In this document: positions 41,492 through 57,010 of the stretch, piece after piece
Position numbering within the stretch: the first letter of the stretch is position 1
Layout: each line of letters starts with the position of its first letter
DNA from: Bugula neritina
Lineage: Eukaryota; Bryozoa; Gymnolaemata; Cheilostomatida; Bugulidae
Direction: 5' to 3'
NCBI GenBank assembly: GCA_964035545.1
Contig: OZ037768.1
Location: 14,570,175-14,634,174, forward strand
DNA: 64,000 nt
Notes under the pieces: generated by a model
The model's input: the letters and a program-made list of their open reading frames with translations, nothing else
Told to the model about the DNA's origin: nothing
Databases searched by the model: none
Program-made: the position numbers and the translations under genes

Positions 41492-43115
41492 ACAACCTAA
41501 GAGATACTGCAAAATACTGCAACATACTGAAATACACTGTAACATACGGAATTACACTGCAACATACTGCAACATACTGAAATACACTGTAACATAGTGA
41601 AATACACTGCAACACATTGAAATATACTGAAACACATTGTAAGATACTGAAATACACTGCAACATACTGCAACATTAGGAAATATATGGTAACCTACTGA
41701 AATATGTTGCAAAATACTGAAATATACTGTAACATACTAAGACATACTGCAACATACTGAAACATAATGCAACATACTGAAATATACTGCAACATACTGC
41801 AACATACTGAAATACTCTGTAACATACTGAAATACACTGCAACACACTGAAACCTATTGAAATGTACTGTAACATATTGAAATACACTGCAACATACTGC
41901 AAAATGCTAAAATAAACTGTAACATTTTGATATACACTGCAAAACATTAAAATATACCGCAACATACCGAAATATATGGTAACCTACTGAAATATACTGT
42001 AACACATTGAAATATTATACTGCAACAAACTGAAACACACTACAACACACTAAAGTATACTGTAACATACAAAAATTTCCTGTAACATACTGAAACATGC
42101 CGCAGCATTTATAATATACTGCAAAACATTGAAATAGACTGCAACATACCGAATAGTGCTGTAGCATACTGAAATACACTGCAACACACTGAAGTATACT
42201 GTAATATACAGAAATGTACTAGAAAACCCTGAAATATATTTCAACATACTGAAAACTACCTAAAAACATTGAAACATACTGAAATACACTGTAACATACT
42301 GAAATATACTGCAACACATTGGAATATACTGCAACATACCGAAATATATGGTAACCTACTGAAATATGTTACAAACTACTGAAACATACTGCAACATACT
42401 GCAACATAATCAAATATACTGCAACATCCTGAAATATACTGCAACATACTGCAACATACTGAAATACACTGTAACATACAGAATTACACTGCAACATACT
42501 GCAACATACTGAAATACACTGTAACATAGTGAAATACACTGCAACACATTGAAATATACTGCAACATACCGAAGTATATGTTAACCTACTGAAATATGTT
42601 GCAAACCACTGAAACGTACTGCAACATACTGCAACAAAAAGAAATATACTGTAACACACTGAAACTTACTGCAAAATACTGAAATATACTGTAACATACT
42701 AAAACATACTGCGACATACTGAAATAGAATACAACATACTGAATTACACTGCAACATACTGAAATAAACTTCAACATACTGAAATATACCTAAAAATATT
42801 GGAACATACTGAAATACCCTGTAAGATACTGAAATACACTGCAACACATTGGAATATACTGCAACATACCAAAAAATATGGTAACCCACTGAAATATGTT
42901 ACAAACTACTGAAGCATACTGCAACATACTGCAACATACTGAAACATACGGCAACATACTGAAATATACTGTGAGACAATGAAATATACTGCAACATACT
43001 GAAATATGCTGTAGCACACTGAAATACACCGCAACACACTGAAGTGTACTGTAATATACAGAAATATACTGTAACATACGGAAACCTACGTCAACATGCT
43101 GAAATATACTGCAAC
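41492..43115 (+). repeat. Patch homologous to the left end of the window (0.42-1.95 kb)
   Basis: At about 41,490 the sequence switches from the 31.79/49.28-kb type to ACAACCTAAGAGATACTG. It then follows 423-1,946 at offsets of 41,068 and then 41,169. At about 43,115 it switches into TACAAAATACACTGCAAC, which follows the 35.13-kb type at an offset of 7,980. The patch is therefore inserted or converted between two ends of the middle-region block. Confidence 0.78.
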
Positions 43116-46100
43116 ATACAAAATACACTGCAACACACTGCAACATACTGAAATATACTGTATCATATTGAAATACACTGCAACATACTGAAATACACTG
43201 TAACCTCTCTAAATTCACTGCAACACATTGAAATATACCGCAACATACCGAAGTATATAGTAGCCTACTGAAATATACTGAAATACATTGTAAGGTACTG
43301 AAATACACTGCAACATACGGCAACATAATGAAATATATAGTAACCTACTGAAATATGTTGAGAAGTACCTAAATATACTGCAACATAATGCAACATCATG
43401 AAAGATACTGCAACATACTGAAATACACTGCAAGATACTGCAACATACTGAAATACACCGTAACATACTGAAACACACTGCAACATACCGGAGTAAACTG
43501 TAATATACAGTAATGTACTGTAAAATACTGAAATATACTGCAACATACTGAAAGATATGGTAACCTACTGAAATATGTTACAAACTACCGAACAATACTT
43601 CAAAATACTGAAATATACATAAAAATATTTAATTATACTGAAATACACTGTAACAAACTGAAATACACTGTAACATATTGAAATACACTGCAACACATTG
43701 AAATATACCGCAACATACCGAAATACTCTGCATCACACTGAAGTATACTGTAATATACAGAAATGTATTGTAACACGCTGAAACATGCAGCAACATACTG
43801 AAATATACTGCAACACATTGAAGTATACCGCAACATACTGAAAAATGCTGTGGCATACTGAAATACACTGCTAGACACTGAAGTATACTGTAATATACAG
43901 AAATGTAATGTAACATACTGAAATACACCGAAACAAACTGAATATATGGTAACCTAACGAAATATGTTGCAAACTACTAAAATATACTGAAAGTCACCAA
44001 AAAATATCGCAACTGTGCAACATAATGGAATATACGGCAAAAACACTGGAATATACTGCAACAACCTAAGAGATACTGCAAAATACTGCAACATACTGAA
44101 ATACACTGTAACATAAGGAATTACACTGCAACATACTGCAACATACTGAAATACACTGCAACACATTGAAATATACTGAAATACATTGTAAGATACTGAA
44201 ATACACTGCAACACACTAAGGTATACTGTAACATACAAAAATTTACTGTAACATACTGAAACATGCCGCAGCATTTATAATATACTGCAACAGATTGAAA
44301 TATACTGCACCATACTGAAATATGCTGTAGCATACTGAAATACACTGCAACACACTGAAGTATACTGTAATATACAGAAATGTACTGTAAAATACTGAAA
44401 TATACTTCAACATACTGAAATATACCTAAAAATGTTGAAACATACTGAAATACACTGTAACATACTGAAATACACTGCAACACATTGGAATAAACTGCAA
44501 CATACCGAAATATATGGTAACCTACTGAAATATGACAAACTACTGAAATATACTGCAACATACTGCAACATAATGAAATATACTGCAACATACTGAAAGA
44601 TACTGCAACATACTGGATTATACTGTGGCCTACTGAATCACATTGTAACATTTTGAAATATGATGTAACACACTGAAACATACTGCGACATACTGAAAAT
44701 TACCGGGACATACTGGAATAAACAGAGACACGCTAAAGTTTTATGCAACATACTGAAAGATACTGCAATATACCGAAGTATACTGTAACATATTGAAATA
44801 TGCTGTAGCATACTGAACTACACTGCAACATGCTGCACCCTACTGAAGTACACTGCAAAACTTTGAAATATACTGCAACATACCGAAATATATGGTAACC
44901 TACTGAAATATGTTGCAAACCACTGAAACATACTGCAACATACTGCAACAAAATGAAATATACTGTATCACACTGAAAAATACTGCAAAATACTGAAATA
45001 TACTGTAACATACTAAAACATACTGCGACATACTGAAATATAATACAACATACTGAATTACACTCCAACATACTGCAACATACTGAAATACTCTGTAACA
45101 TACTGAAATACACTGCAACACACTGAAACCTTTTGAAATGTACTGTAACATATTGAAATACACTGCAACAAACTGCAAAATGCTGAAATACACTGTAACA
45201 TTTTGAAAAACACTGCAAAACATTAAAATATACCGCAACATACCGAAATATATGGTAACCTACTGAAATATACTGTAACACATTGAAATATTATACTGCA
45301 ACAAACTGAAACACACTGCAACACACTAAAGTATACTGTAACATACAACAATTTTTTGTAACATACTGAAACATGCTGCAGCATTTATAATATACTGCAA
45401 CACATTGAAATAGACTGCAACATACTGAAATACACTGCAACACATTAGAATATACTGCAACATACCGAAATATATGGTAACCTACTGAAATATGTTACAA
45501 ACTTCTGAAACATACTGCAACATACTGCAACATAATCAAATATACTGCCACATACTGAAAGATACTGCAACATACCGAAATAGGCCGCAGCATACTGAAA
45601 TACACTGCAACACACTGAAGTATACTGTAATACACAGATATGTACTGTCCTATACTGAAATACACTGCAACTTACTGAAATACACTGTAACATACTGAAT
45701 TACACTGCAACACACCGGAGTAAACTGTAATATACAGTAATGTACTGTAAAATACTGGAATATACTGCAATATACTGAAAGATATGGTAACCTACTGAAA
45801 TATGTTACAAACTACCGAACAATACTTCAAAATACTGAAATATACATAAAAATATTGAATTATACTGAAATACTCTGTAACATACTGAAATACACTGTAA
45901 CATATTGAAATACACTGCAACACATTGAAATATACCGCAACATACCGAAATATTCTGCATCACACTAAAGTATACTGTAATATACAGAAATGTATTGTAA
46001 CACGCTGAAACATGCAGCAACATACTGAAATATACTGCAACATATTGAAGTATACCGCAACATACTGAAATATGCTGTGGCATACTGAAATACACTGCTA

Positions 46101-49100
46101 GACACTGAAGTATACTGTAATATACAGAAATGTACTGTAACATACTGAAATGTACGGCGACATACTGAAATGTACTGCAACATACTGAAATACACCGAAA
46201 CAAACTGAATATATGGTAACCTAACGAAATATGTTGCAAACTACTAAAATATACTGAAAGTCACCAAAAAATATTGCAACTGTGCAACATAATGGAATAT
46301 ACGGCAAAAACACTGGAATATACTGCAACAACCTAAGAGATACTGCAAAATACTGCAACATACTGAAATACACTGTAACATTTTGAAATACACTGCAAAA
46401 CGTTAAAATATACCGCAACATACTGAAATATATGGTAACCTACTGAAATATACTGTAACACATTGAAATATTATACTGCAACAAACTGAAACACACTGCA
46501 ACACACTAAAGTATACTGTAACATACAAAAGTTTCTTGTAATTTACTGAAACATGCTGCAGCATTTATAATATACTGCAACACATTGAAATAGACTGCAA
46601 CATACTGAAATACACTGCAACACATTGGAATATACTGCAACATACCGAAATATATGGTAACCTACTGAAATATGTTACAAACTTCTGAAACATACTGCAA
46701 CATACTGCAACATAATGAAATATACTGCCACATACTGAAAGATACTGCAACATACCGAAATAGGCCGCAGCATACTGAAATACACTGCAACACACTGAAG
46801 TATACTGTAATACACAGATATGTACTGTCCTATACTGAAATACACTGCAACTTACTGAAATACACAGTAACATACTGAATTACACTGCAACACACCGGAG
46901 TAAACTGTAATATACAGTAATGTACTGTAAAATACCGGAATATACTGCAACATATTGAAAGATATGGTAACCTACTGAAATATGTTACAAACTACCGAAC
47001 AATACTTCAAAATACTGAAATATACATAAAAATATTGAATTATACTGAAATACACTGTAACATACTGAAATACACTGTAACATACCGAATTCCACTGCAA
47101 CATACTGCAACATACTGAAATACACTGTAACATAGTGAAATACACTGCAACACATTGAAATATACTGAAATACATTGTAAGATACTGAAATACACTGCAA
47201 CATACTGCAACATTAGGAAATATATGGTAACCTACTGAAATATGTTGCAAAATACTGAAATATACTGTAACATACTAAGACATACTGCAACATACTGAAA
47301 TATAATGCAACATACTAAAATATACTGCAACATACTGCAACATACTGAAATACTCTGTAACATACTGAAATACACTGCAACACACTGAAACCTATTGAAA
47401 TGTACTGTAACATATTGAAATACACTGCAACATACTGCAAAATGCTGAAATAAACTGTAACATTTTGAAATACACTGCAAAACATTAAAATATACCGCAA
47501 CATACCGAAATAAATGGTAACCTACTGAAATATACTGTAACACATTGAAATATTATACTGCAACAAACTGAAACACACTGCAACACACTAAAGTATACTG
47601 TAACATACAAAAATTTCCTGTAACATACTGAAACATGCCGCAGCATTTATAATATACTGCAACACATTGAAATAGACTGCAACATACTGAAATGTGCTGT
47701 AGCATACTGAAATACACTGCAACACACTGAAGTATACTGTAATATACAGAAATGTACTAGAAAACCCTGAAATATATTTCAACATACTGAAAACTACCTA
47801 AAAACATTGAAACATACTGAAATACACTGCAACATACTGCAACATAATAAAATATATAGTAACCTACTGAAATATGTTGAAAACTACTGAAATATACTGC
47901 AACATAATGCAACGTCATGAAAGATACTGCAACATACTGAAATATACTGCAAGATACTGCAACATACTGAAATACACCGTAACATACTGAAATACACTGT
48001 AACATATTGAAATACACTGTAGCATATTGAAATACACTGCAACATACTGCAACATAATGAAATACACTGCAACACATCGAAATATACTGCAACATACCGA
48101 AATATATGGTAACCTACTGAAATATGTTACAAACTACTGAAACAAACTGCAACATTCTGTAACATAATGAAATATACTGCAACATACTGAAAGATACTGC
48201 AACATACTGCAACATACTGAAATACACTGTAACATACTGAAATATGCTGCAACATACTGAAACAGACTGCAAGATACTGCAACATACTGAAATACATCGT
48301 AAGATACTGAAATACACTGCAACATGCTGCAACATCCTGCAACATATTGAAACACACTGTAACACATTGAAAAACACTGCAACCCATTGAAATATACTGC
48401 AACATACTGAAACATACGGCAACATACGGAAATATACTGCGACACATTGAAATAAACTGCAACATACTGAAATATGCTGTAGCATACTGAATAACACTGC
48501 AACACACTGAAGTATACTGTAATATACAGAAATGTAATGTAACATACTGAAACATACGTCAACATACTGAAATGTACAGCAACATGCTGAAATATACTGC
48601 AACATACTGAAATACACTGCAACATACCGAATTACACTGCAACATACTGAAACACACCGCAACACACTAAAGTAAACTGTAATAAACAGAAATGTACTGT
48701 GACATACTGAAACATGCGGCAATATATTGAAATATACTGCAACACATTGAAATATACTGCAACATACTGAAATGTGGTGTAGCATACTGAAATACACTGC
48801 AACACACTGAAGTATACTGTAATATACAGAAATGTACTGTAAAACACTGAAATATATTTCAACATACAGAAAACTACCTAAAAGTATTGAAACATACTGA
48901 AATACACTGTAACATACTGAAATACACTGCAACACATTGGAATATACTGCAACATACTGAAATATATGGTAACCTACTGAAATATGTTACAAACTACTGA
49001 AATATACTGCAATATACTGCGACACATTGAAATATACTGCAACATACTGTAATATGCTCTAGCATACTGAAATACACTGCAACACACTGAAGTATACTGT

Positions 49101-49850
49101 AATATACAGAATATTACTGTAACATACTGAAACATACGTCAACATACTGAAATGTACTGCAAGAGGCTGAAATATACTGCAACATACTGAAATACACTGT
49201 AACATACTGAATTACACTGCAACATACTGAAATACACTGTAACATATTAAATTACACTGCAACACACTGAAATATACTGAAACATACCGAAATATATGGT
49301 AACCTACTGAAATATGTTGCAAACTACTGAAACATACTGCAACATCCTGCAACAAAACGAAATATACTGTAATACACTGAAACATACTGCATAATACTGA
49401 AACCAACTGTAACATACTAAGACATACTGCAACATACTGATATATAATGCAAAATACTGAAATATACTGCAACATACAAAATACAATGCAACACACTGCA
49501 ACATACTGAAATATACTGTATCATATTGAAATACACTGCAACATACTGAAATACACTGTAACCTCTCTAAATTCACTGCAACACATTGAAATATACCGCA
49601 ACATACCGAAGTATATAGTAGCCTACTGAAATATACTGAAATACATTGTAAGGTACTGAAATACACTGCAACATACTGCAACATAATGAAATATATAGTA
49701 ACCTACTGAAATATGTTGAGAAGTACCTAAATATACTGCAACATAATGCAACATCATGAAAGATACTGCAACATACTGAAATATACTGCAAGATACTGCA
49801 ACATACTGAAATACACCGTAACATACTGAAACACACTGCAACATACCGAA
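43115..49850 (+). repeat. Higher-order block, copy 3 (7.7-8.0 kb from copy 2)
   Basis: Follows 35.13 kb onward at an offset of 7,980 (GTAACCTCTCTAAATTC at 43,200). It then follows at 7,691 once the second half of the 229-bp doublet and about 60 bp near 43.92 kb are missing. From about 39.64 kb in copy 2 the offset becomes 7,790, because this copy keeps the 100 bp deleted there. It carries palindromes at 45,373-45,384 and 46,553-46,564 and the last aberrant modules of the window (44,008 and 46,274). Confidence 0.8.
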
Positions 49851-51270
49851 ATATATGGTAACCTACTGAAATATGTTACAAACTATTGAAACATACTGAA
49901 ACATACGGCAACATACTGAAATATACTGCCAAACATACTGATATATAATGCAAAATACTGAAATATACTGCAACATACTGAAATACACTGCAATACGCTG
50001 AAGTAAACTGTAATAAACAGAAATGTACTGTGACATACTGAAACATGCGGCAATATATTGAAATATACTGCAACACATTGAAATATACTGCAACATACTG
50101 AAATGTGGTGTAGCATACTGAAATACACTGCAACACACTGAAGTATACTGTAATATACAGAAATGTACTGTAAAACACTGAAATATATTTCAACATACAG
50201 AAAACTACCTAAAAGTATTGAAACATACCGAAATACACTGTGACATACTGAAATACACTGCAACACATTGGAATATACTGCAACATACCGAAATATATGG
50301 TAACCCCACTGATTTATGTTACAAACTACTGAAATATACTGCAATATACTGCGACACATTGAAATATTCTGCAACATACTGAAAGTTACTGCAACATACT
50401 GGATTATACTGTGGCCTACTGAATCACATTGTAACATTTTGAAATATGATGTAACACACTGAAACATACTGCGACATACTGAAAATTACCGGAACATACT
50501 GGAATAAACAGAGACACGTTAAAATTGTATGCAACATATTGAGAGATACTGCAATATACCGAAGTATACTGTAACATATTGAAATATGCTGTAGCATACT
50601 GAACTACACTGCAACATACTGCACCCTACTGAAGTACACTACAAAACTTTGAAATATACTGCAACATACCGAAATATGTGGTAGCCTACTGAAATATGTT
50701 GCAAACCACTGAAACATACTGCAACATACTGCAACAAAATGAAATCTACTGTAACACACTGAAACATACTGCAAAATACTGAAATATACTGTAACATACT
50801 AAAACATACTGCGACATACTGAAATATAATACAACATACTGAATTACACTCCAACATACTGAAATAAACTTCAACATACTGAAATATACCTAAAAACAAT
50901 GAAATATACGGAAATACACTGTAAGATACTGAAATACACTGCAACACATTAAAATATACTGCAACATATCAACAAATATGGTAACCTACTGAAATATGTT
51001 ACAAACTACTGAGGCATACAGCAACATACTGCAACATAATGAAATACACTGCAACATACTGAAAGATACTGCTAGATACTGCAACATACTGAAATACACT
51101 GTAAGAGACTGAAATACACTGCAACATACTGCATTATACTGCAACATACTGCAACATATTGAAATACACCGTAACATATTAAAAAATACTGCAACACATT
51201 GAAATATACTGCAACATACTGAAACATACGGCAACATACTGAAATATACTGCGACACATTGAAATATACT
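49850..51270 (+). repeat. Short 1,181-bp unit of the right-hand subfamily
   Basis: From about 50,090 the sequence recurs 1,181 bp downstream: GGTAACCCC at 50,299 and 51,480, and CTGAAACATACTGCGACATACTG at 50,460 and 51,641. The match runs to about 51,270 and then breaks. The following units are 1,911 bp, so this one lacks about 730 bp. The first ~240 bp (49,850-50,090) are a mosaic of the 48.6-kb type with a register slip at TACTGCCAAACATACTG. Confidence 0.72.
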
Positions 51271-53135
51271 GCAACATACTGAAATGTGGTGTAGCATACT
51301 GAAATACACTGCAACACACTGAAGTATACTGTAATATACAGAAATGTACTGTAAAACACTGAAATATATTTCAACATACAGAAAACTACCTAAAAGTATT
51401 GAAACATACTGAAATACACTGTAACATACTGAAATACACTGCAACACATTGGAATATACTGCAACATACCGAAATATATGGTAACCCCACTGAATTATGT
51501 TACAAACTACTGAAATATACTGCAATATACTGCGACACATTGAAATATACTGCAACATACTGAAAGTTACTGCAACATACTGGATTATACTGTGGCCTAC
51601 TGAATCACATTGTAACATTTTGAAATATGATGTAACACACTGAAACATACTGCGACATACTGAAAATTACCGGAACATACTGGAATAAACAGAGACACGC
51701 TAAATTTTTATGCAACATATTGAGAGATACTGCAATATACCGAAGTATACTGTAACATATTGAAATATGCTGTAGCATACCTAACCACACTGCAACATAC
51801 TGCACCCTACTGAAGCACACTGCCAAACTTTGAAATATACTGCAACATACCGAAATATATGGTAACCTACTGAAAAATGTTGCAAACCACTGAAACATAC
51901 TGCAACAAACTGCAACAAAATGAAATATACTGTAACACACTGAAACATACTGCAAAATACTGAAATATACTGTAACATACTAAAACATACTGCGACATAC
52001 TGAAATATAATACAACATACCGAATTACACTCCAACATACTGAAATAAACTTCAACATACTGAAATATACCTAAAAACAATGAAACATACTGAAATACAC
52101 TGTAAGATACTGAAATACACTGCACCACATTAAAATATACTGCAACATACCAAAAAATATGGTAACCTACTGAAATATGTTACAAACTACTGAAACATAC
52201 TGCAACATACTGCAACATAATGAAATATACTGCAACATACTGAAAGATACTCCTAGATACTGCAACATACTGAAATACATTGTAAGAGACTGAAATACAC
52301 TGCAACATACTGCATTATACTGCAACATACTGCAACATATTGAAATACACCGTAACATATTGAAAAACACTGCAACACATTGAAATATACTGCAACATAC
52401 TGAAACATACGGCAACATACTGAAATATACTGCGACACATTGAAATATACTGCAACATACTGTAATATGCTGTAGCATACTGAAATACACTGCAACACAC
52501 TGAAATATACTGTAATATACAGAATATTACTGTAACATACTAAAACATGCGACAACATATTGAAATATAATGCAACACATTGAAATATACAGCAACATGC
52601 CGAAATATATGGTAACCTACTGAAATATGTTGCAAACTACTGAAACATACTGCAACATCCTGCAACAAAAACGAAATATACTGTAATACACTGAAACATA
52701 CTGCAAAATACTGAAATTAACTGTAACATACTAAGACATACTGCAACATACTGATATATAATGCAACATACTGAAATATACTGCAACATACAAAATACAG
52801 TGCAACACACTGCAACATACTGAAATATACTGTATCATATTGAAATACACTGCAACATACTGCATTATACTGCCACATATTGAAATACTCTGTAACATAT
52901 TGAAAAACACTGCAACACATTGAAATACACTGCAACATACTGCAACAAACTGAAATACACTGTAACATCTTGAATTACACTGCAACACTTTGAAATATAC
53001 CGCAACATACCGAAGTATATGGTAGCCTACTGAAATATACTGTAACACATTGAAATATACTGCAACATACCGAAATACACTGCAACACACTAAAGTATAC
53101 TGTAATAAACAGAAATGTGCTGTAACATACTGAAA
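51225..53135 (+). repeat. 1,911-bp tandem higher-order repeat, unit 1
   Basis: GAAATGTGGTGTAGCATACTG and the following landmarks recur 1,911 bp on, including GGTAACCCC (51,480 and 53,391) and CTGCATTATACTGC (52,311 and 54,222). The offset falls to 1,910 after one extra A near 52,670. The left edge is about 51,225, upstream of which the two sequences differ. Confidence 0.85.
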
Positions 53136-55046
53136 CATGCGGCAACATACTGAAATATACTGCGACACATTGAAATATACTGCAACATACTGAAATGTGG
53201 TGTAGCATACTGAAATACACTGCAACACACTGAAGTATGCTGTAATATACAGAAATGTACTGTAAAACACTGAAATATATTTCAACATACAGAAAACTAC
53301 CTAAAAGTCTTGAAACATACTGAAATACACTGTAACATACTGAAATACACTGCAACACATTGGAATATACTGCAACATACCGAAATATATGGTAACCCCA
53401 CTGAATTATGTTACAAACTACTGAAATATACTGCAATATACTGCGACACATTGAAATATACTGCAACATACTAAAAGTTACTGCAACATACTGGATTATA
53501 CTGTGGCCTACTGAATCACATTGTAACATTTTGAAATATGATGTAACACACTGAAACATACTGCGACATACTGAAAATTACCGGAACATACTGGAATAAA
53601 CAGAGACACGCTAAAATTTTATGCAACATATTGAGAGATGCTGCAATATACCGAAGTATACTGTAACATATTGAAATATGCTGTAGCATACTGAACCACA
53701 CTGCAACATACTGCAGCCTACTGAAGTACACTGCAAAACTTTGAAATATACTGCAACATACCGAAATATATGGTAACCTACTGAAAAATGTAGCAAACCA
53801 CTGAAACATACTGCAACAAACTGCAACAAAATGAAATATACTGTAACACACTGAAACAGACTGCAAAATACTGAAATATACTGTAACATACTAAAACATA
53901 CTGCGACATACTGAAATATAATACAACATACTGAATTACACTCCAACATACTGAAATAAACTTCAACATACTGAAATATACCTAAAAACAATGAAATATA
54001 CGGAAATACACTGTAAGATACTGAAATACACTGCAACACATTAAAACATACTGCAACATATCAACAAATATGGTAACCTGCTGAAATATGTTACAAACTA
54101 CTGAAGCATACAGCAACATACTGCAACATAATGAAATACACTGCAACATACTGAAAGATACTCCTAGATACTGCAACATACTGAAATACATTGTAAGAGA
54201 CTGAAATACACTGCAACATACTGCATTATACTGCAACATACTGCAACATATTGAAATACACCGTAACATATTGAAAAACACTGCAACACATTGAAATATA
54301 CTGCAACATACTGAAACATACGGCAACATACTGAAATATACTGCGACACATTGAAATATACTGCAACATACTGTAATATGCTGTAGCATACTGAAATACA
54401 CTGCAACACACTGAAATATACTGTAATATACAGAATATTACTGTAACATACTAAAACATGCGACAACATATTGAAATATAATGCAACACATTGAAATATA
54501 CAGCAACATGCCGAATTATATGGTAACCTCCTGAAATATGTTGCAAACTACTGAAACATACTGCAACATCCTGCAACAAAACGAAATATACTGTAATACA
54601 CTGAAACATACTGCAAAATACTGAAATTAACTGTAACATACTAAGACATACTGCGACATACTGATATATAATGCAACATACTGAAATATACTGCAACATA
54701 CAAAATACAGTGCAACACACTGCAACATACTGAAATATACTGTATCATATTGAAATACACTGCAACATACTGCATTATACTGCCACATATTGAAATACTC
54801 TGTAACATATTGAAAAACACTGCAACACATTGAAATACACTGCAACATACTGCAACAAACTGAAATACACTGTAACATCTTGAATTACACTGCAACACTT
54901 TGAAATATACCGCAACATACCGAAGTATATGGTAGCCTACTGAAATATACTGTAACACATTGAAATATACTGCAACATACCGAAATACACTGCAACACAC
55001 TAAAGTATACTGTAATAAACAGAAATGTGCTGTAACATACTGAAAC
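53136..55046 (+). repeat. 1,911-bp tandem higher-order repeat, unit 2
   Basis: Second copy of the 1,911-bp unit, ending near 55,050 where the ACATGCGGCAACATA stretch continues into a different block. Differences from unit 1 are mostly isolated substitutions, for example GCAGCCTACTG near 53,713 for GCACCCTACTG and CTCCTGAAATATG near 54,529. Confidence 0.83.
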
Positions 55047-57010
55047 ATGCGGCAACATATTGAAATATACTGCAACACATTGAAATATACAGCAACATAC
55101 TGAAATGTGCTGTAGCATACTGAAATACACTGCAACACACTGAACTATACTGTAAAATACAGAAATGTACTGTAAAATACTGAAATATACTTCAACATAC
55201 TGAAATATACCTAAAATATTGAAACATACTGAAATACGCTGTAACATACTGACGCATACTGCAAAATACTGAAAATACTGTAACATACTAAGACATACTG
55301 CAACATACCGAAGTATATGGTAACCTACTGAAACATGTTGCAAACGACTGAAATATACTGCAACATACTGCAACATAATGAAGCATACTGCAACATACCG
55401 AAATATACTGCAAGATACTGCAACATACTGAAATACATTGTAAGATACTGAAATACACTGCAACATGCTGCAACATCCTGCAACATATTGAAACACACTG
55501 TAACATATTGAAAAACACTGCAACACATTGAAATATACTGCAACATACTAAAACATACGGCAACATACTGAAATATACTGCGACACATTGAAATAAACTG
55601 CAACATACTGAAATATGCTGTAGCATACTGAATAACACTCCAACACACTGAAGTATACTGTAATATACAGAAATGTTATGTAACATACTGAAACATACGT
55701 CAACATACTGAAATGTACAGCAACATGCAGAAATATACTGCAACATACTGAAATACACTGCAACATACTGAATTACATTGCAACATACTGAAACACACTG
55801 CAACACACTAAAGTAAACTGTAATAAACAGAAATGTACTGTGACATACTGAAACATGCGGCAATATATTGAAATATACTGCAACACATTGAAATATACTG
55901 CAACATACTGAAATGTGGTGTAGCATACTGAAATACACTGCAACACACTGAAGTATACTGTAATGTACAGAAATGTATTGTAAAACACTAAAATATATTT
56001 CAACATACAGAAAACTACCTAAAAGTATTGAAATATACTGAAATACACTGTAACATACTGAAATACACTGCAACACATTGGAATATACCGCAACATACCG
56101 AAATATATGGTAACCCCACTGAATTATGTTACAAACTACTGAAATATACTGCAATATACTGCGACACATTGAAATATACTGCAACATACTGTAATATGCT
56201 CTAGCATACTGAAATACACTGCAACACACTGAAGTATACTGTAATATACAGAATATTACTGTAACATACTGAAACATACGTCAACATACTGAAATGTAGT
56301 GCAAGATGCTGAAATATACTGCAACATACTGAAATACACTGTAACATACTGAATTACACTGCAACATACTGAAATACACTGTAACATATTAAATTACACT
56401 GCAACACACTGAAATATACTGAAATATACCGAAATATATGGTAACCTACTGAAATATGTTGCAAACTACTGAAACATACTGCAACATCCTGCAACAAAAC
56501 GAAATATACTGTAATACACTGAAACATACTGCATAATACTGAAACCAACTGTAACATACTAAGACATACTGCAACATACTGATATATAATGCAAAATACT
56601 GAAATATACTGCAACATACAAAATACACTGCAACACACTGCAACAACCTGAAATATACTGTATCATATTGAAATACACTGCAAGATACTGAAATACACTG
56701 TAACCTCTCTAAATTCACTGCAACACATTGAAATATACCGCAACATACCGAAGTATATAGTAGCCTACTGAAATATACTGAAATACATTGTAAGATACTG
56801 AAATACACTGCAACATACTGCAACATAATGAAATATATAGTAACCTACTGAAATATGTTGAAAAGTACCTAAATATACTGCAACATAATGCAACATCATG
56901 AAAGATACTGCAACATACTGAAATATACTGCAAGATACTGCAACATACTGAAATACACCGTAACATACTGAAATACACTGTAACATATTGAAATACACTG
57001 TAACATATTG
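55047..57010 (+). repeat. Block matching 48.27-49.85 kb (offset about 7,142)
   Basis: From about 55,410 the order of landmarks in 48.27-49.85 kb is reproduced 7,142 bp downstream, including AAACTACCTAAAAG, CATGCTGCAACATCCTGC and GTAACCTCTCTAAATTC (56,700). One difference is the GGTAACCCC variant at about 56,112, which the 48.96-kb copy lacks. That variant therefore arose in, or was spread by conversion through, the right-hand region. The first ~350 bp are a mosaic. Confidence 0.72.

Noticed and set aside
55288-56277. A 329-codon - strand open frame that looks like a Cys/Tyr/Phe-rich membrane-like protein, and dozens of similar ones throughout
   Set aside because: The peptide is the 20-residue translation of the satellite unit, identical in all three - frames, with no domain, start context or codon bias distinct from the repeat. 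Its openness follows from the absence of stop codons in the reverse complement.
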